From: Ancylobacter sp. IITR112
GTDB taxonomy: Bacteria; Pseudomonadota; Alphaproteobacteria; Rhizobiales; Xanthobacteraceae
Reading direction: 5' to 3'
DNA length: 64,000 bases
Assembly: GCF_041415945.1 (NCBI RefSeq)
Contig: NZ_JBGCUS010000001.1
Location: forward strand, 2,232,001-2,296,000
The notes under the pieces are model-generated. The model saw nothing but the letters and a program-made list of their open reading frames with translations. It ran no database searches and was not told the DNA's origin. The translations under genes were made by a program, and so were the position numbers. How positions within the stretch are numbered: the first letter of the stretch is position 1; each line of letters opens with the position of its first letter. Positions 40,882 through 50,142 of the stretch are shown here, in pieces.

Positions 40882-41796
40882 CTACCCGTCCACCTCGTGC
40901 GGGCCGATCAGCCGGCCGACATCGGGCAGCCAGCGCACCGACATGGCGAAGCGCTTGCGCGCGCCGGGCGCGAGCAGCGACAGGCCCGGCTTGTCGATGA
41001 ATTCGGCCGGCCCGTCCTCGGGTGAGGCATAGCCGGCCCAGGGTTCGATGCACAGGAATGGCGCGCCGGGCTTCGACCAGATGCCGAGATGCGGCATGTC
41101 GGGGAAGGCGACTTCCAGCCCCGGCTCCCCCGGCACGCCGAAGCGCACATGGTGCGAGCGCAGATCAAGGAAGATCAGCGCGTCGCGCTCGAACAGGGCG
41201 TCGGTCGGCTCCAGGATCGCGTCGACCGCCGGGTTGGGCTCGGTGGCGGCCGATAGCAACCCGCCGACCGGGCGGTGGATCGCCTCGGCCTCCGCCTTCT
41301 CGAACACCAGCCGGTGGTCGGCGCGGCTGCCGCCATAGGGCAGCGGCCAGCGGAAGGCGGGGTGAAAGCCGACGCTCGCCGGCAGCACGCCCGGCCCCGT
41401 GTTCGCGACCTCGGCCTCGATGGTAAGCGTCGCCTCTTCCAGCCGGTAGGTGACGGTGAGCGAGAACGGGAACGGGTATTGCCGCAGCGTCTCCTCGTCC
41501 TCATGCAGCGCGAGGCGGGCCGCCTGCTCGCTCGCCTCTTCCAGTGTGAAGGCGCGGCGCCGGGCGAAGCCGTGCTGCGCCATCGGGTAGACCTTGCCGT
41601 CATGCACGAGCTGGTCGTTGGGCAACCGCCCGACAATGGGAAACAGCAGCGGCGCGCGCCCGGTCCAGAAGGCCGGGTCGCCATTCCACAACAGGTCGTG
41701 CCCGTGCCGGTCCCTCAAGCCGGTCATTTCCGCGCCCTGAGGCGAGATATCGACCTCAAGGAACGCCGATTTCAGCCGTACCGCGCTCTCGCTCAT
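40882..41796 (-). CDS. Aldose 1-epimerase-family protein
   Basis: 304 residues with the galactose-mutarotase-like fold. AQHGFARRRAF (His) and VGFHPAFRWPL (second His), and FLCIEPWAGYASPEDG (catalytic Glu) fit the YeaD/LacX type. It interconverts anomers of a free or phosphorylated sugar. Start ATG 41796 begins MSESAVRLKS; a longer frame has no support. Convergent with otsA and divergent from the MFS gene. Link to trehalose metabolism is only positional. Confidence 0.88.
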   Translation of the reverse strand: MSESAVRLKSAFLEVDISPQGAEMTGLRDRHGHDLLWNGDPAFWTGRAPLLFPIVGRLPNDQLVHDGKVYPMAQHGFARRRAFTLEEASEQAARLALHEDEETLRQYPFPFSLTVTYRLEEATLTIEAEVANTGPGVLPASVGFHPAFRWPLPYGGSRADHRLVFEKAEAEAIHRPVGGLLSAATEPNPAVDAILEPTDALFERDALIFLDLRSHHVRFGVPGEPGLEVAFPDMPHLGIWSKPGAPFLCIEPWAGYASPEDGPAEFIDKPGLSLLAPGARKRFAMSVRWLPDVGRLIGPHEVDG

Positions 41797-41894
41797 ACCA
41801 ATCCCCGTCTCGACTTCGCCAAAGATCAGGTCTAACGGACCTTGCGGAACAAGGCTTCCGCGCACCCGCCACCCCTCATCATCCGGTTTCCATC

Positions 41895-43292
41895 ATGGCC
41901 CAGACTCTCGGCCCTGTCGCCGCGCTCCTGCTCGGCGTGTTCTTTCTGGTTACCGGGAGCGGCCTGCAGAACACGCTGCTGCCGCTGCGCGGCGCCTTTG
42001 AGGGCTTCAGCGCCATCAATCTCGGCATATTGGGGTCGAGCTATTATCTCGGCTTCGTGGTCGGCTGCCTCGCCGTGCCGCATCTGGTGCGCCGCACCGG
42101 GCATATCCGCGCCTTCGCCGCCCTCACCTCGGGCGTTGTGGCGGCGATGATGGCGCATCCGCTGTTCATCGAGCCGATCACCTGGTTCGTGCTGCGCACC
42201 CTCACCGGCTTCTGCTTCGCCGGGCTCTATCTCGTCATCGAATCCTGGCTCAACGACCGCGCCACCAACCAGACGCGCGGCTTTGTCATGAGCGCCTATG
42301 TCATCGTCGACTACGCCGCGCTCACCGCCGGGCAGATGATGATCACGCTCTACCCCGTGCGGGCCTTCGATCTCTTCGCCATCGCCGCCATCCTGTTCTC
42401 GCTGGCGACGCTGCCGGTGGCGATCGGCTCCAGCACCCAGCCAGCGCCGATCGAAACCGCGCGCATCCGCCTGCCGCGCCTGTTCAAGGCGGCGCCCGTG
42501 GCGATGGCCGGCTGCTTCGCCATCGGCCTCACCAATGGCTCGCTCTGGTCGCTGGGGCCGATCTTCGGCATCGGGCGCGGGCTCACCTCCGACGGCGCCG
42601 CGACCTTCATGAGCGCCGTGGTGGTGGCCGGGGCGCTGGCGCAATGGCCGATCGGCTATCTTTCCGACCGCATGGACCGCCGGCGCATCCTCGCCGCGCT
42701 GCTGGTGGGCGCGCTGCTGGCGGGCCTGGCGCTGGGCGCGCTGCCATTCGGTCTGCTCGGCCTCAGCCTGCTCGGCATGGTCTATGGTGCCCTGTCGCTG
42801 CCGGCCTATTCGCTCGCCGCCGCCCATGCCTATGACCGTACCGCCCCCTCCGAGGCGGTGGAGACGGCGGCGGGGCTGCTCCTGCTCTATGGCGTCGGCT
42901 CGGTTGTGGGACCGGCGCTGGCCTCGCTCGGCATGCAGAATTACGGGCCGGGGGCGCTGTTCTTCTTCACTGCCGGCGCCTATGGGCTGCTGCTGATCTT
43001 CGTGCTCTGGCGCATCCTGCTGCGCGAGAGGGGGCGGCAGGTGGAGAGCAAGAGCGAACCCATCGCCTCGGCGGCGACCGGCACGGTGCCGCGCCCGGAA
43101 AAGGACGCCGCCGACATTCCGCTCAACCCTCTGCGGCGCTGGCGCCGGGCGGCGTCGCCCGGGCCGGCGAGAGCCGCGCCCAGGCCGACAGCGCCGGCCG
43201 CGACGCCGCCCCCGGCGGCGGAGACCGAGGGGACGGCGGAGACCGACAAGGATTTCCCCGCCGCACAGGACGGGCGTTCCGACGGCGCCTGA
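41895..43292 (+). CDS. Major facilitator superfamily transporter (YcaD type)
   Basis: 465 residues with twelve predicted helices. Signature regions: LQNTLLPLRGAFEGFSAINLGILGSSYYLGFVVG, RTLTGFCFAGLYLVIESWLND and WPIGYLSDRMDRRRIL (the inter-helix 8-9 motif). This matches the YcaD/YfkF-like MFS subgroup, whose substrates are unknown. The C-terminal tail of about 85 residues is hydrophilic and Pro/Ala-rich. Start ATG 41895. Two small membrane protein genes follow on the same strand. Confidence 0.9.
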   Translation: MAQTLGPVAALLLGVFFLVTGSGLQNTLLPLRGAFEGFSAINLGILGSSYYLGFVVGCLAVPHLVRRTGHIRAFAALTSGVVAAMMAHPLFIEPITWFVLRTLTGFCFAGLYLVIESWLNDRATNQTRGFVMSAYVIVDYAALTAGQMMITLYPVRAFDLFAIAAILFSLATLPVAIGSSTQPAPIETARIRLPRLFKAAPVAMAGCFAIGLTNGSLWSLGPIFGIGRGLTSDGAATFMSAVVVAGALAQWPIGYLSDRMDRRRILAALLVGALLAGLALGALPFGLLGLSLLGMVYGALSLPAYSLAAAHAYDRTAPSEAVETAAGLLLLYGVGSVVGPALASLGMQNYGPGALFFFTAGAYGLLLIFVLWRILLRERGRQVESKSEPIASAATGTVPRPEKDAADIPLNPLRRWRRAASPGPARAAPRPTAPAATPPPAAETEGTAETDKDFPAAQDGRSDGA

Positions 43293-43363
43293 GCCGAGCC
43301 GGAACCGCCGCGCCGTCCGTGCGTTGATACCGCGTCCGCCACCGCCGTCACGGAATAGGCCGC

Positions 43364-43543
43364 ATGATCAAATACGCCGTCATCTTCCTGGTGATCTCGA
43401 TGATCGCCGGCGCCATCGGCATGACCGGCGTGTCGCAACTGGCGCGCAGGATTTCCCTCGTGCTGTTCGGGCTGTTCTTCCTCGGCTTCCTGCTGCTGAT
43501 CGGCTTCGCCCTACTGGTCGATCAGGCGGTATCGACGCTGTGA
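43364..43543 (+). CDS. DUF1328 small membrane protein (YtjA-like)
   Basis: 59 residues, MIKYAVIFLVISMIAGAIG… then a second helix ARRISLVLFGLFFLGFLLLI. Two transmembrane helices joined by TGVSQLA make the DUF1328 family. Function unknown; such small proteins are widespread in proteobacteria and often stress-induced. It lies 71 bases after the MFS gene. Confidence 0.85.
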   Translation: MIKYAVIFLVISMIAGAIGMTGVSQLARRISLVLFGLFFLGFLLLIGFALLVDQAVSTL

Positions 43544-43633
43544 CGCCGCGCCAGATGACGATGCATTGACATACCGCAACGCGCGCCGTGGCGCCGGCGG
43601 CTAGCCTCCGGGAAAACACCCCAGGAGGATGCC

Positions 43634-43765
43634 ATGCCGACCGAAACCCTCTTCTTCGTCGCCGCCACCGTTATCGCCTTCAGCGGCTTCGCCGTCACGC
43701 TGGCCTATGTGGAAGCCTCCACCAAGGCGGTGCGCCGGCAGAACCACCCGATCCCGGGCGAGTGA
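43634..43765 (+). CDS. Very small membrane protein
   Basis: 43 residues: MPTETLFFVAATVIAFSGF… with one transmembrane helix (about 5-26) and a basic tail (KAVRRQNHPIPGE). An excellent AGGAGG at 43622-43628 precedes ATG 43634, supporting real translation. No family name is certain. Confidence 0.7.
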   Translation: MPTETLFFVAATVIAFSGFAVTLAYVEASTKAVRRQNHPIPGE

Positions 43766-43795
43766 CCGGGCGCGGCGGCGCGCGGGCTTGTCGCC

Positions 43796-45049
43796 TCACG
43801 CCGCCGCCTGGAATGCCTCCCCGGCAAGCCGCAAGGCTTCCTTCTCCACGGCAAGCGTGCGGTTGGTCCAGCCCTTGCCGAAGGTGTCCCAGGTGCTGAG
43901 CGCACGGTAATAGTCGAGCCGCCGCGCCGAAAAGGCGCGGATGAGATCGGCCGGATCGCGCGTTCCCACCGCCGCGAGGGTGACCGCGCCGATGGCGCCG
44001 TCCTCCTTCGCGCCGACCAGCTTTTGCAGCATCTTCGCCGCACGCACCGGGCCGGCATTCACCCCGAAATCATAGACGACAAGATCCACACCGGGCGGCA
44101 GCGCGTCGCCGTTCAGCGGGTTCCAGTAGCGGACCCGGTAGATTTCGCGCGCCTCTTCCTTGGTGAGGTTGCGCACATCCTCGACGGTCACTTCCTCGCC
44201 GCGCCAATCGCGCAGCGTGCCGATGGTGATGCCGAGATTGGTCGCCCCGCCGGGGTCGCGGGGGTGATCGACGAAGCCGCCTTCCGCCGCGAACACGATG
44301 TCGGCGCAGCGCTGGAACTTGGCCGCCTTGAGCGGCGCGGGCGGCGCTTTGGCCGGCTCGCCGGCCACCGCTGGTGGCTTGCCCGCCCGCTGCGACCGCA
44401 GCGCTTCGCCGGTCTGTGAAGCGAGACGCTCCTGAATCTCGAACGAGGCCGTGTCCTTGGCGCGCGACGACGCCGAGGAGCCGAGATAATAGCTCACCAC
44501 CGTGGCGAAGGCCGAGACGAGGCCACCGATCACGATGTTGATGATCTGCAGCAGCGGGCTGTCCCGGGTGAAGGGCGAGCTTGTTCCCTCCGGAATCGGG
44601 CTGATCAGGTACCAAAGCACCCAGAAGAAACCGACGACGATTATGATGGAGATGAGGATCGGGGCCCAGGCGAGCGGATTGCGCGCGCTGGCCAGCGCCA
44701 CGAACATGCCGCGCGCGCTCTCGCGATCCTTGTCGTCGCGCTCGCGATGCGCCAGTTCCTGCGCGGCGGCCCGGCTCGCCTGCTCGATGGCCAGCCGCTG
44801 CGCCTCAAGATCGGCCTGACGTTGCTTTTCCTCGGCCTCGGCCGCGATCCGCGCCAGTTCCAGCCGCAATTCGTTGGCGAGCTTGGGATCGGCCTCGATC
44901 TTGGCCTCGGCCTGTGCCGGGTCTTCGGTCCCCGTCACCTTTTCGAACGCCTTGGCGACGGCCTCGGCCACCGGGGCCGATTTCGACCCGAGCCCGAGCT
45001 TGAGAATTTCGGGTAGCAACGCGCCGGCAAGCACAATCAGCGGATTCAT
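43796..45049 (-). CDS. Holin-like membrane domain fused to a GH108 muramidase
   Basis: 417 residues. N-terminal part: helix-rich (about 40-110, QRQADLEAQRLAIEQASRA…), two transmembrane segments (127-150, 167-190) and the SSASSRAKD tail typical of phage 3TM-holin-like proteins. A Pro/Ala linker (221-240) leads to a GH108 domain: FAAEGGFVDHPRDPGGATN (catalytic Glu256), GITIGTLRDW, and VVYDFGVNAG. GH108 enzymes cut peptidoglycan glycan. No other phage genes lie nearby, so this is a domesticated or gene-transfer-agent-type lysis/release protein or a wall remodeller. Start ATG 45049 has GGAGG. Upstream gap is AT-rich. Confidence 0.85.
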   Translation of the reverse strand: MNPLIVLAGALLPEILKLGLGSKSAPVAEAVAKAFEKVTGTEDPAQAEAKIEADPKLANELRLELARIAAEAEEKQRQADLEAQRLAIEQASRAAAQELAHRERDDKDRESARGMFVALASARNPLAWAPILISIIIVVGFFWVLWYLISPIPEGTSSPFTRDSPLLQIINIVIGGLVSAFATVVSYYLGSSASSRAKDTASFEIQERLASQTGEALRSQRAGKPPAVAGEPAKAPPAPLKAAKFQRCADIVFAAEGGFVDHPRDPGGATNLGITIGTLRDWRGEEVTVEDVRNLTKEEAREIYRVRYWNPLNGDALPPGVDLVVYDFGVNAGPVRAAKMLQKLVGAKEDGAIGAVTLAAVGTRDPADLIRAFSARRLDYYRALSTWDTFGKGWTNRTLAVEKEALRLAGEAFQAAA

Positions 45050-45295
45050 GACAGCCTCCGTGGCACAACCTAAGAGTGCTTTAATACCTCTGTTCTTGTC
45101 AAGATTGTATCGTCGGTTGTGGAGCGGACGAGGGGCGGCAAACCCGCTGGCGCGGCCGCCATCTTCCCGCTAAGAAGAGAGCGTCGGCCCGTGCCGGCCG
45201 TAAGCGTCCGACGTCAGGCAACGCATCCACCCGGTCACGGCCGGCCGGATGCGTGGGCACCGGACCCGCCGCGACCATCCAGAAGGATGGCCCGC

Positions 45296-45550
45296 ATGGC
45301 CTCTCCCCTCTTCCGCAAGCTGCCGGCACGCTATGCCGGCCTCGTCATGCCGCTGGTGCTCTCGGTGCTGATGACCTTCGTGGTCTCGGCCATCGCCACG
45401 CTGCGCAGTCTCGGCCCCGGCCCGGATTTCCTCGCCATGTGGCCGACGGCGTGGGCGCTGTCCTGGCTAGTGGCGTTCCCCACCCTGCTGCTCGTGCTGC
45501 CGGTCGTCCGGCGCATCGTCGGCCTCATGGTCGAAGCGCCGGGACACTGA
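45296..45550 (+). CDS. DUF2798 membrane protein
   Basis: 84 residues from ATG 45296 (AGAAGG at 45281-45286). Two hydrophobic helices: GLVMPLVLSVLMTFVVSAIATL and AWALSWLVAFPTLLLVLPVVRRIV, with the DUF2798 pattern (RYAGLVMPLVLS…WxxxWxxAFPxL). Function unknown. It shares a perfect palindromic terminator with the convergent rpoD. Confidence 0.85.
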   Translation: MASPLFRKLPARYAGLVMPLVLSVLMTFVVSAIATLRSLGPGPDFLAMWPTAWALSWLVAFPTLLLVLPVVRRIVGLMVEAPGH

Positions 45551-45558
45551 GCCAAAAG

Positions 45559-45584
45559 AAAAGGCGGCCCGCGGGCCGCCTTTT
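45559..45584. terminator. Bidirectional terminator between the DUF2798 gene and rpoD
   Basis: Perfect 26-bp palindrome: AAAAGGCGGCCCG (45559-45571) and its exact complement CGGGCCGCCTTTT (45572-45584). It gives a GC stem with a U-tract in both directions, in the 57-base convergent gap. Confidence 0.92.
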
Positions 45585-45607
45585 CCGTAACATCGCGCCG
45601 GGGGCGC

Positions 45608-47608
45608 TCAATTGTCGAGGAAGCTGCGCAGCTTGCGCGAGCGCGAGGGGTGCTTGAGCTTGCGCAGCGCCTTCGCCTCGATCTGGCGGATACGCTCGCG
45701 GGTGACCGAGAACTGCTGGCCGACCTCTTCCAGCGTGTGGTCGGTGTTCATGCCGATGCCGAAGCGCATGCGCAGCACGCGCTCCTCGCGCGGGGTGAGC
45801 GAGGCCAGCACGCGGGTCGTCGTCTCGCGCAGATTGGACTGGATCGCCGCGTCGATCGGCAGGATGGCGTTCTTGTCCTCGATGAAGTCGCCGAGATGGC
45901 TGTCTTCCTCGTCGCCGATGGGCGTCTCCAGCGAGATCGGCTCCTTGGCGATCTTCAGCACCTTGCGCACCTTTTCCAGCGGCATGCCGAGCTTTTCGGC
46001 CAGCTCCTCCGGGGTCGGCTCGCGGCCGATCTCGTGCAGCATCTGGCGCGAGGTGCGGACGATCTTGTTGATCGTCTCGATCATGTGCACGGGAATGCGG
46101 ATGGTGCGGGCCTGGTCGGCGATCGAGCGGGTGATCGCCTGCCGGATCCACCAGGTGGCATAGGTCGAGAACTTGTAGCCGCGGCGGTACTCGAACTTGT
46201 CGACCGCCTTCATCAGGCCGATATTGCCTTCCTGAATGAGGTCGAGGAACTGCAGGCCGCGATTGGTGTACTTCTTGGCGATGGAGATGACGAGGCGCAG
46301 ATTGGCCTCCACCATTTCCTTCTTCGCCTGCCGGGCTTCCTTCTCGCCCTTCTGCACCATCTGCACGATCTTGCGGAATTCCTGGATCTCCAGCCCGGTC
46401 TCGGTGGCGAGGGCGTGGATTTCCGAACGCAGATCCTTGATGCCGTCGAGTTCCTGCCCGACGAAGCCCTTCCAGCCGCGCGAGGTCAGGTTCTTCACCC
46501 GGGCGACCCATTTCGGGTCGAGCTCGGACCCCTGATACTGGCGCAGGAAATCCTCGCGCGACACGCCGAAGCTCTCGGCGAGGCGCATCAGCCGGCCTTC
46601 CAGCGAGACGAGGCGCTTGTTGATGTCGTAGAGCTGCTCGACGAGGTTGTCGATGCGCGCCTGATTGAGCGACAGCGACTTCACGTCGAGGATCAGCGCG
46701 TCCTTCAGGCTCTTGTATTTGCGGTCCTGCGAGGGCGAGAGGCTCTCATTCTTCAGCTTGGACTCGACATTCTGGTCCTGCAGACGGCGCAGCTTCTTAT
46801 AGGCGTCGGCGATGCGGTCGAAGGTTTCCAGCACCTTCGGCTTGATCTCGGCCTCCATCGCCGCCAGCGACAGGGAATTCTCCATGTCGTCATCGTCATC
46901 GGCCGCGATGCTCTCGCCGATGGTGGGCTCGCGCTCTTCCTCCGCCTCGGGAGCGAGCGAGCCGCCCTCGACGATGGGGCCGTTCTTCGCCTCGGGACCG
47001 GCATAGGTGGCCTCAAGGTCGATGATGTCGCGCAGCAGCACCTTGCCTTCGACGAGTTCGTCGCGCCAGATGATGATGGCCTGGAAGGTCAGCGGGCTTT
47101 CGCACAGGCCGGCGATCATCGCCTCGCGGCCGGCCTCGATGCGCTTGGCGATGGCGATTTCGCCCTCGCGCGACAGCAGCTCCACCGAGCCCATCTCGCG
47201 CAGATACATGCGCACGGGATCGTCGGTGCGCTCGCCCGGCTCGGACTTGGTCTCGGAACGGATGACGGTGCGCGAGCCGGTTTCGGCCAGTTCGCCGCCG
47301 CTCTCTTCCTCCTCCTCGGCGGCCTCGGGGGCGGCTTCCTCGCCCTCGGCCTCGGCTTCCGCCTCTTCCGCCTCGACGACATTGATGCCCATCTCATTGA
47401 GCATCGCGTAAATGTCTTCGATCTGGTCGGAGGTGTTCTGCTCGGAGGGCAGAACCTCGTTCAGCTCGTCATAGGTCACATAGCCGCGCTTCTTGGCGAG
47501 CTTGATCATCTTCCGGACGCCAGCGTCCGAAAGGTCCAGCAACGGGCTGTCCGGGGTGTCGCCGTCCTTCTCGGGGGCTTCCGTCGCTTCCGCTGCCTGC
47601 TTCGCCAT
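45608..47608 (-). CDS. rpoD: RNA polymerase primary sigma factor RpoD
   Basis: 666 residues, as usual for alphaproteobacterial sigma-70. Region 1.1 ([31 protein letters not shown]), an acidic [22 protein letters not shown] stretch, region 1.2 ([29 protein letters not shown]), regions 2-3 ([48 protein letters not shown]) and region 4 ([27 protein letters not shown]) are all present. Start ATG 47608 has GAGGAG. It follows dnaG on the same strand, the classic macromolecular-synthesis order. Confidence 0.98.
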   Translation of the reverse strand: MAKQAAEATEAPEKDGDTPDSPLLDLSDAGVRKMIKLAKKRGYVTYDELNEVLPSEQNTSDQIEDIYAMLNEMGINVVEAEEAEAEAEGEEAAPEAAEEEEESGGELAETGSRTVIRSETKSEPGERTDDPVRMYLREMGSVELLSREGEIAIAKRIEAGREAMIAGLCESPLTFQAIIIWRDELVEGKVLLRDIIDLEATYAGPEAKNGPIVEGGSLAPEAEEEREPTIGESIAADDDDDMENSLSLAAMEAEIKPKVLETFDRIADAYKKLRRLQDQNVESKLKNESLSPSQDRKYKSLKDALILDVKSLSLNQARIDNLVEQLYDINKRLVSLEGRLMRLAESFGVSREDFLRQYQGSELDPKWVARVKNLTSRGWKGFVGQELDGIKDLRSEIHALATETGLEIQEFRKIVQMVQKGEKEARQAKKEMVEANLRLVISIAKKYTNRGLQFLDLIQEGNIGLMKAVDKFEYRRGYKFSTYATWWIRQAITRSIADQARTIRIPVHMIETINKIVRTSRQMLHEIGREPTPEELAEKLGMPLEKVRKVLKIAKEPISLETPIGDEEDSHLGDFIEDKNAILPIDAAIQSNLRETTTRVLASLTPREERVLRMRFGIGMNTDHTLEEVGQQFSVTRERIRQIEAKALRKLKHPSRSRKLRSFLDN

Positions 47609-47783
47609 GCGTTTGTGCTCCTCAAGCGCCGAAGGCTCGCGCCCCGGCGTGCGACGGCGTCCTCGCGGTGCCGCCCTTCGATCGTTCAACCCGGCGTCCC
47701 CCGCGTTGGCCGGCGAGAGACGCAAACAGGGCTACACGCACCACGCGACCGAGAGACGCGCGGGCGAGCAGCCCGAAGGGACC

Positions 47784-49727
47784 TTACATCGACCGCCCCG
47801 GTCGACCCGAGGCGGCGCCGAACCCCTCTACCAAAGCTTCGGTTCCGTCAAGTGCCGCAAGCTGACTTTGTACGTCGAGAAAGCGCGCCCAATTCATGTC
47901 CGTGGGCTCTTCTGCCAGACGTTTCTCGGCTTCTTTCAGTTCCTTAGATAGGGCATGGCCGCGCCGGTGCAAGACCAGCCGCTGGTGCCACCACAGCTCC
48001 ACATCGGTCCGCCCGGCATCGGAGAAGGCCGGCCAGTCGTGCCGCGCCACCGCCATGCGCCCAAGCCTTTCCACCAGCGGCGCCAGGCCTTGCGCCTCCA
48101 GCCGCGCGGCCAGGCGCTCGGAGGCTTCGGTCTCGCCCTCGATATGGGCGTCGAGCAGCGCGCGGCGCAGTTCCGCCGCCTCCTTGTTCTGCAGTGACAG
48201 CGCGGCGAGTTCCTCGGCGCACTGGTCGATCAGCCAGGGATGATTGATCAGCGCGAACAGCAGCAGTGCCTCGTTGCGCGGCATTTCCGCCGCCGCGCCG
48301 CGCACCAGCGCCGAGCGGCGCATCGCCTCCCCCGCCGCCGCCCGCCCCGGCAGGCCGCGCCCCGCGCCCGGACGGCGCCCACCCTTGCCGGCGAAGCGGC
48401 CGGCATAGCCGGAATAGTCATTGGCCGAGCGGCGCCCGCCCTCGCCCACCCCAGCGACGGGGGCGAACAGCCGGCGGAAGCGGTCCATCAGCTCGGCGCG
48501 GTAGTGCTTGCGCACCGTCTCGTCGGCGATGACCTTCACGATCTCGCCGATCCGCGCTTCCAGCGCCGCCCGGCGTTCCGGCGTGTCGACGCTCGCACCC
48601 TCGATCTCGCGCGCCCACAGCACGTCCGCCAGCGGGCGGGCCTGCGCCAGCACCGCGTCCACCGCCTCGCGCCCCCCGGCGCGCACCAGATCGTCGGGGT
48701 CCTGTCCCTCGGGCAGCAGGCCGAAGGAAAGGCTCATGCCGGGCTTGAGATGCGGCAGCGCGAGGTCCATCGCGCGGAAGGCGGCGCGCCGGCCGGCCTT
48801 GTCGCCGTCGAACAGCAGCACCGGTTCCGGCGCCATCTTCCACAGCAGCGCCAGTTGCTCCTCGGTCAGCGCGGTGCCGAGCGGGGCCACCGCGCCGGCA
48901 AAGCCGGCCTCGACCAGGGCGATCACGTCGACATAGCCTTCCGCCGCGATGACGGCGGCGCCGTTATGCGCCGCCGTGCGGGCGTTGAAGGCGTTGTAGA
49001 GCAGCGCGCCCTTGTGGAAGAGCGGGGTCTCCGGCGAGTTGAGGTATTTCGCCGGCACGTCCTTCTCCAGCGCCCGCCCGCCAAAGGCGACGACGCGCCC
49101 GCGCAGATCGGTGATGGGAAACATCACCCGGTCGCGGAAGCGGTCATAGGGGATGGCGATGTCCTCGGCCGAAATCAGCAGCCCGGCCTCGACCATATCC
49201 TCGACGGGGACGCCGCGCCCGCCCAGCGCCTCTTTCAGCGCGAAGCGATCCGGCGGGGCGTAGCCGATGCGGAAGCGCTTCTGCACCGCCGGGCCGAGGC
49301 CGCGATCGGCGAGATAGCCGCGCCCCTTGGCGCCGGCCCGGCCCTGCAGCGTCGCCTCGAAATATTGCGCCGCGAGTTCCATCACCTCGTGCAGCGTCTT
49401 GCGCCGGCTCTCGCGCTTTTCCTCCTCGCGCGACTGCACCGGCATCGGCACGCCGGCCATGGAGGCGAGCCGCTCCACCGCCTCCGGAAAGGGCAGCCCC
49501 TCGACCTCCATCAGGAAGTCGAACTGGTCGCCATGCTTGCCGGAGGAGAAGCAGTGATAGAAGCCCTTCTGGTCGTTGACATAGAAGGACGGGGTCTTCT
49601 CGGGGTTGAACGGCGACAGACCACGCCATTCCCGCCCCTGCTTCTTCAATTGCACGCGCTTTCCCACCACCTCCGACAGCGGGAGGCGGGCACGTATCTC
49701 GTCGAGGAACGAGGGCGGAAAGCGCAT
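47784..49727 (-). CDS. dnaG: DNA primase DnaG with degenerate zinc site
   Basis: 647 residues. N-terminal MRFPPSFLDEIRARLPLSEVV, the RNA-polymerase/Toprim core with AEGYVDVIAL and LLFDGDKAGRRAA (metal-binding DxD region) and the C-terminal helicase-interaction domain are present. In the CHC2 zinc domain only Cys59 of the four ligands remains: the expected Cys-Pro-Phe-His is SPFN (Ser38, Asn41) and the final Cys-x-x-Cys is CFSS (Ser62). A zinc site is therefore unlikely. Similar loss occurs in hyphomicrobial relatives as far as I recall. Start ATG 49727; a TTG 15 bases upstream is possible. Confidence 0.96.
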   Translation of the reverse strand: MRFPPSFLDEIRARLPLSEVVGKRVQLKKQGREWRGLSPFNPEKTPSFYVNDQKGFYHCFSSGKHGDQFDFLMEVEGLPFPEAVERLASMAGVPMPVQSREEEKRESRRKTLHEVMELAAQYFEATLQGRAGAKGRGYLADRGLGPAVQKRFRIGYAPPDRFALKEALGGRGVPVEDMVEAGLLISAEDIAIPYDRFRDRVMFPITDLRGRVVAFGGRALEKDVPAKYLNSPETPLFHKGALLYNAFNARTAAHNGAAVIAAEGYVDVIALVEAGFAGAVAPLGTALTEEQLALLWKMAPEPVLLFDGDKAGRRAAFRAMDLALPHLKPGMSLSFGLLPEGQDPDDLVRAGGREAVDAVLAQARPLADVLWAREIEGASVDTPERRAALEARIGEIVKVIADETVRKHYRAELMDRFRRLFAPVAGVGEGGRRSANDYSGYAGRFAGKGGRRPGAGRGLPGRAAAGEAMRRSALVRGAAAEMPRNEALLLFALINHPWLIDQCAEELAALSLQNKEAAELRRALLDAHIEGETEASERLAARLEAQGLAPLVERLGRMAVARHDWPAFSDAGRTDVELWWHQRLVLHRRGHALSKELKEAEKRLAEEPTDMNWARFLDVQSQLAALDGTEALVEGFGAASGRPGRSM

Positions 49728-49833
49728 GGAGGGTGAACTCAACCGTTAGGGCGGCCGGAAAGCCTAGCAGCATCAGCGGGCACTGCGGCAAGAACCGTGC
49801 CCACGGGCGGCGCCGTCCCCGCTGTCCCCAGCC

Positions 49834-50142
49834 TCAGCTCGCTCCCATATAGGCGCGCCACAGCGCCGCCGCGAGAATGCCGAGCGCGATGGCCGGCAGC
49901 GCCCTGCGCAGCACGAGCCGGGCAAGGATGGCGACGCCGACCGCGACATAGCCCTCCGGTCCGCCGCGCACCGTCGCCGGCACCACCAGCGCCACCAGCA
50001 CCGCGCCGGCGAGATAGCGCAGGAAGTTCTCGGTGCGGGCCGACATCGGCACGAAGCCGACGAGGAAAATGCCGCCTGCCCGCGTCGCATAGGTGACGAG
50101 CGCCATGGCGAAGACGACGAGCAGCGCCTGCGAGGTGTTCAT
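49834..50142 (-). CDS. azlD: AzlD-family small subunit of a branched-chain amino acid exporter
   Basis: 102 residues, three or four transmembrane helices (QALLVVFAMALVTYATRAGGIFLV…, RYLAGAVLVALVVPATVRG, AILARLVLRRALPAIALGILAAALW). T-Y-x-x-R is the conserved AzlD start. Partners with AzlC. The ATG overlaps the azlC stop (ATGA). Confidence 0.9.
   Translation of the reverse strand: MNTSQALLVVFAMALVTYATRAGGIFLVGFVPMSARTENFLRYLAGAVLVALVVPATVRGGPEGYVAVGVAILARLVLRRALPAIALGILAAALWRAYMGAS

Noticed and set aside
45050..45120. TTGACA on the minus strand upstream of the holin-GH108 gene as a promoter
   Set aside because: A TATTAA follows, but only about 10 bases after the -35-like box, which is too close for a sigma-70 promoter.
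43796..45550. Prophage remnant
   Set aside because: Only one phage-like gene is present; no integrase, capsid, tail or attachment repeats nearby.
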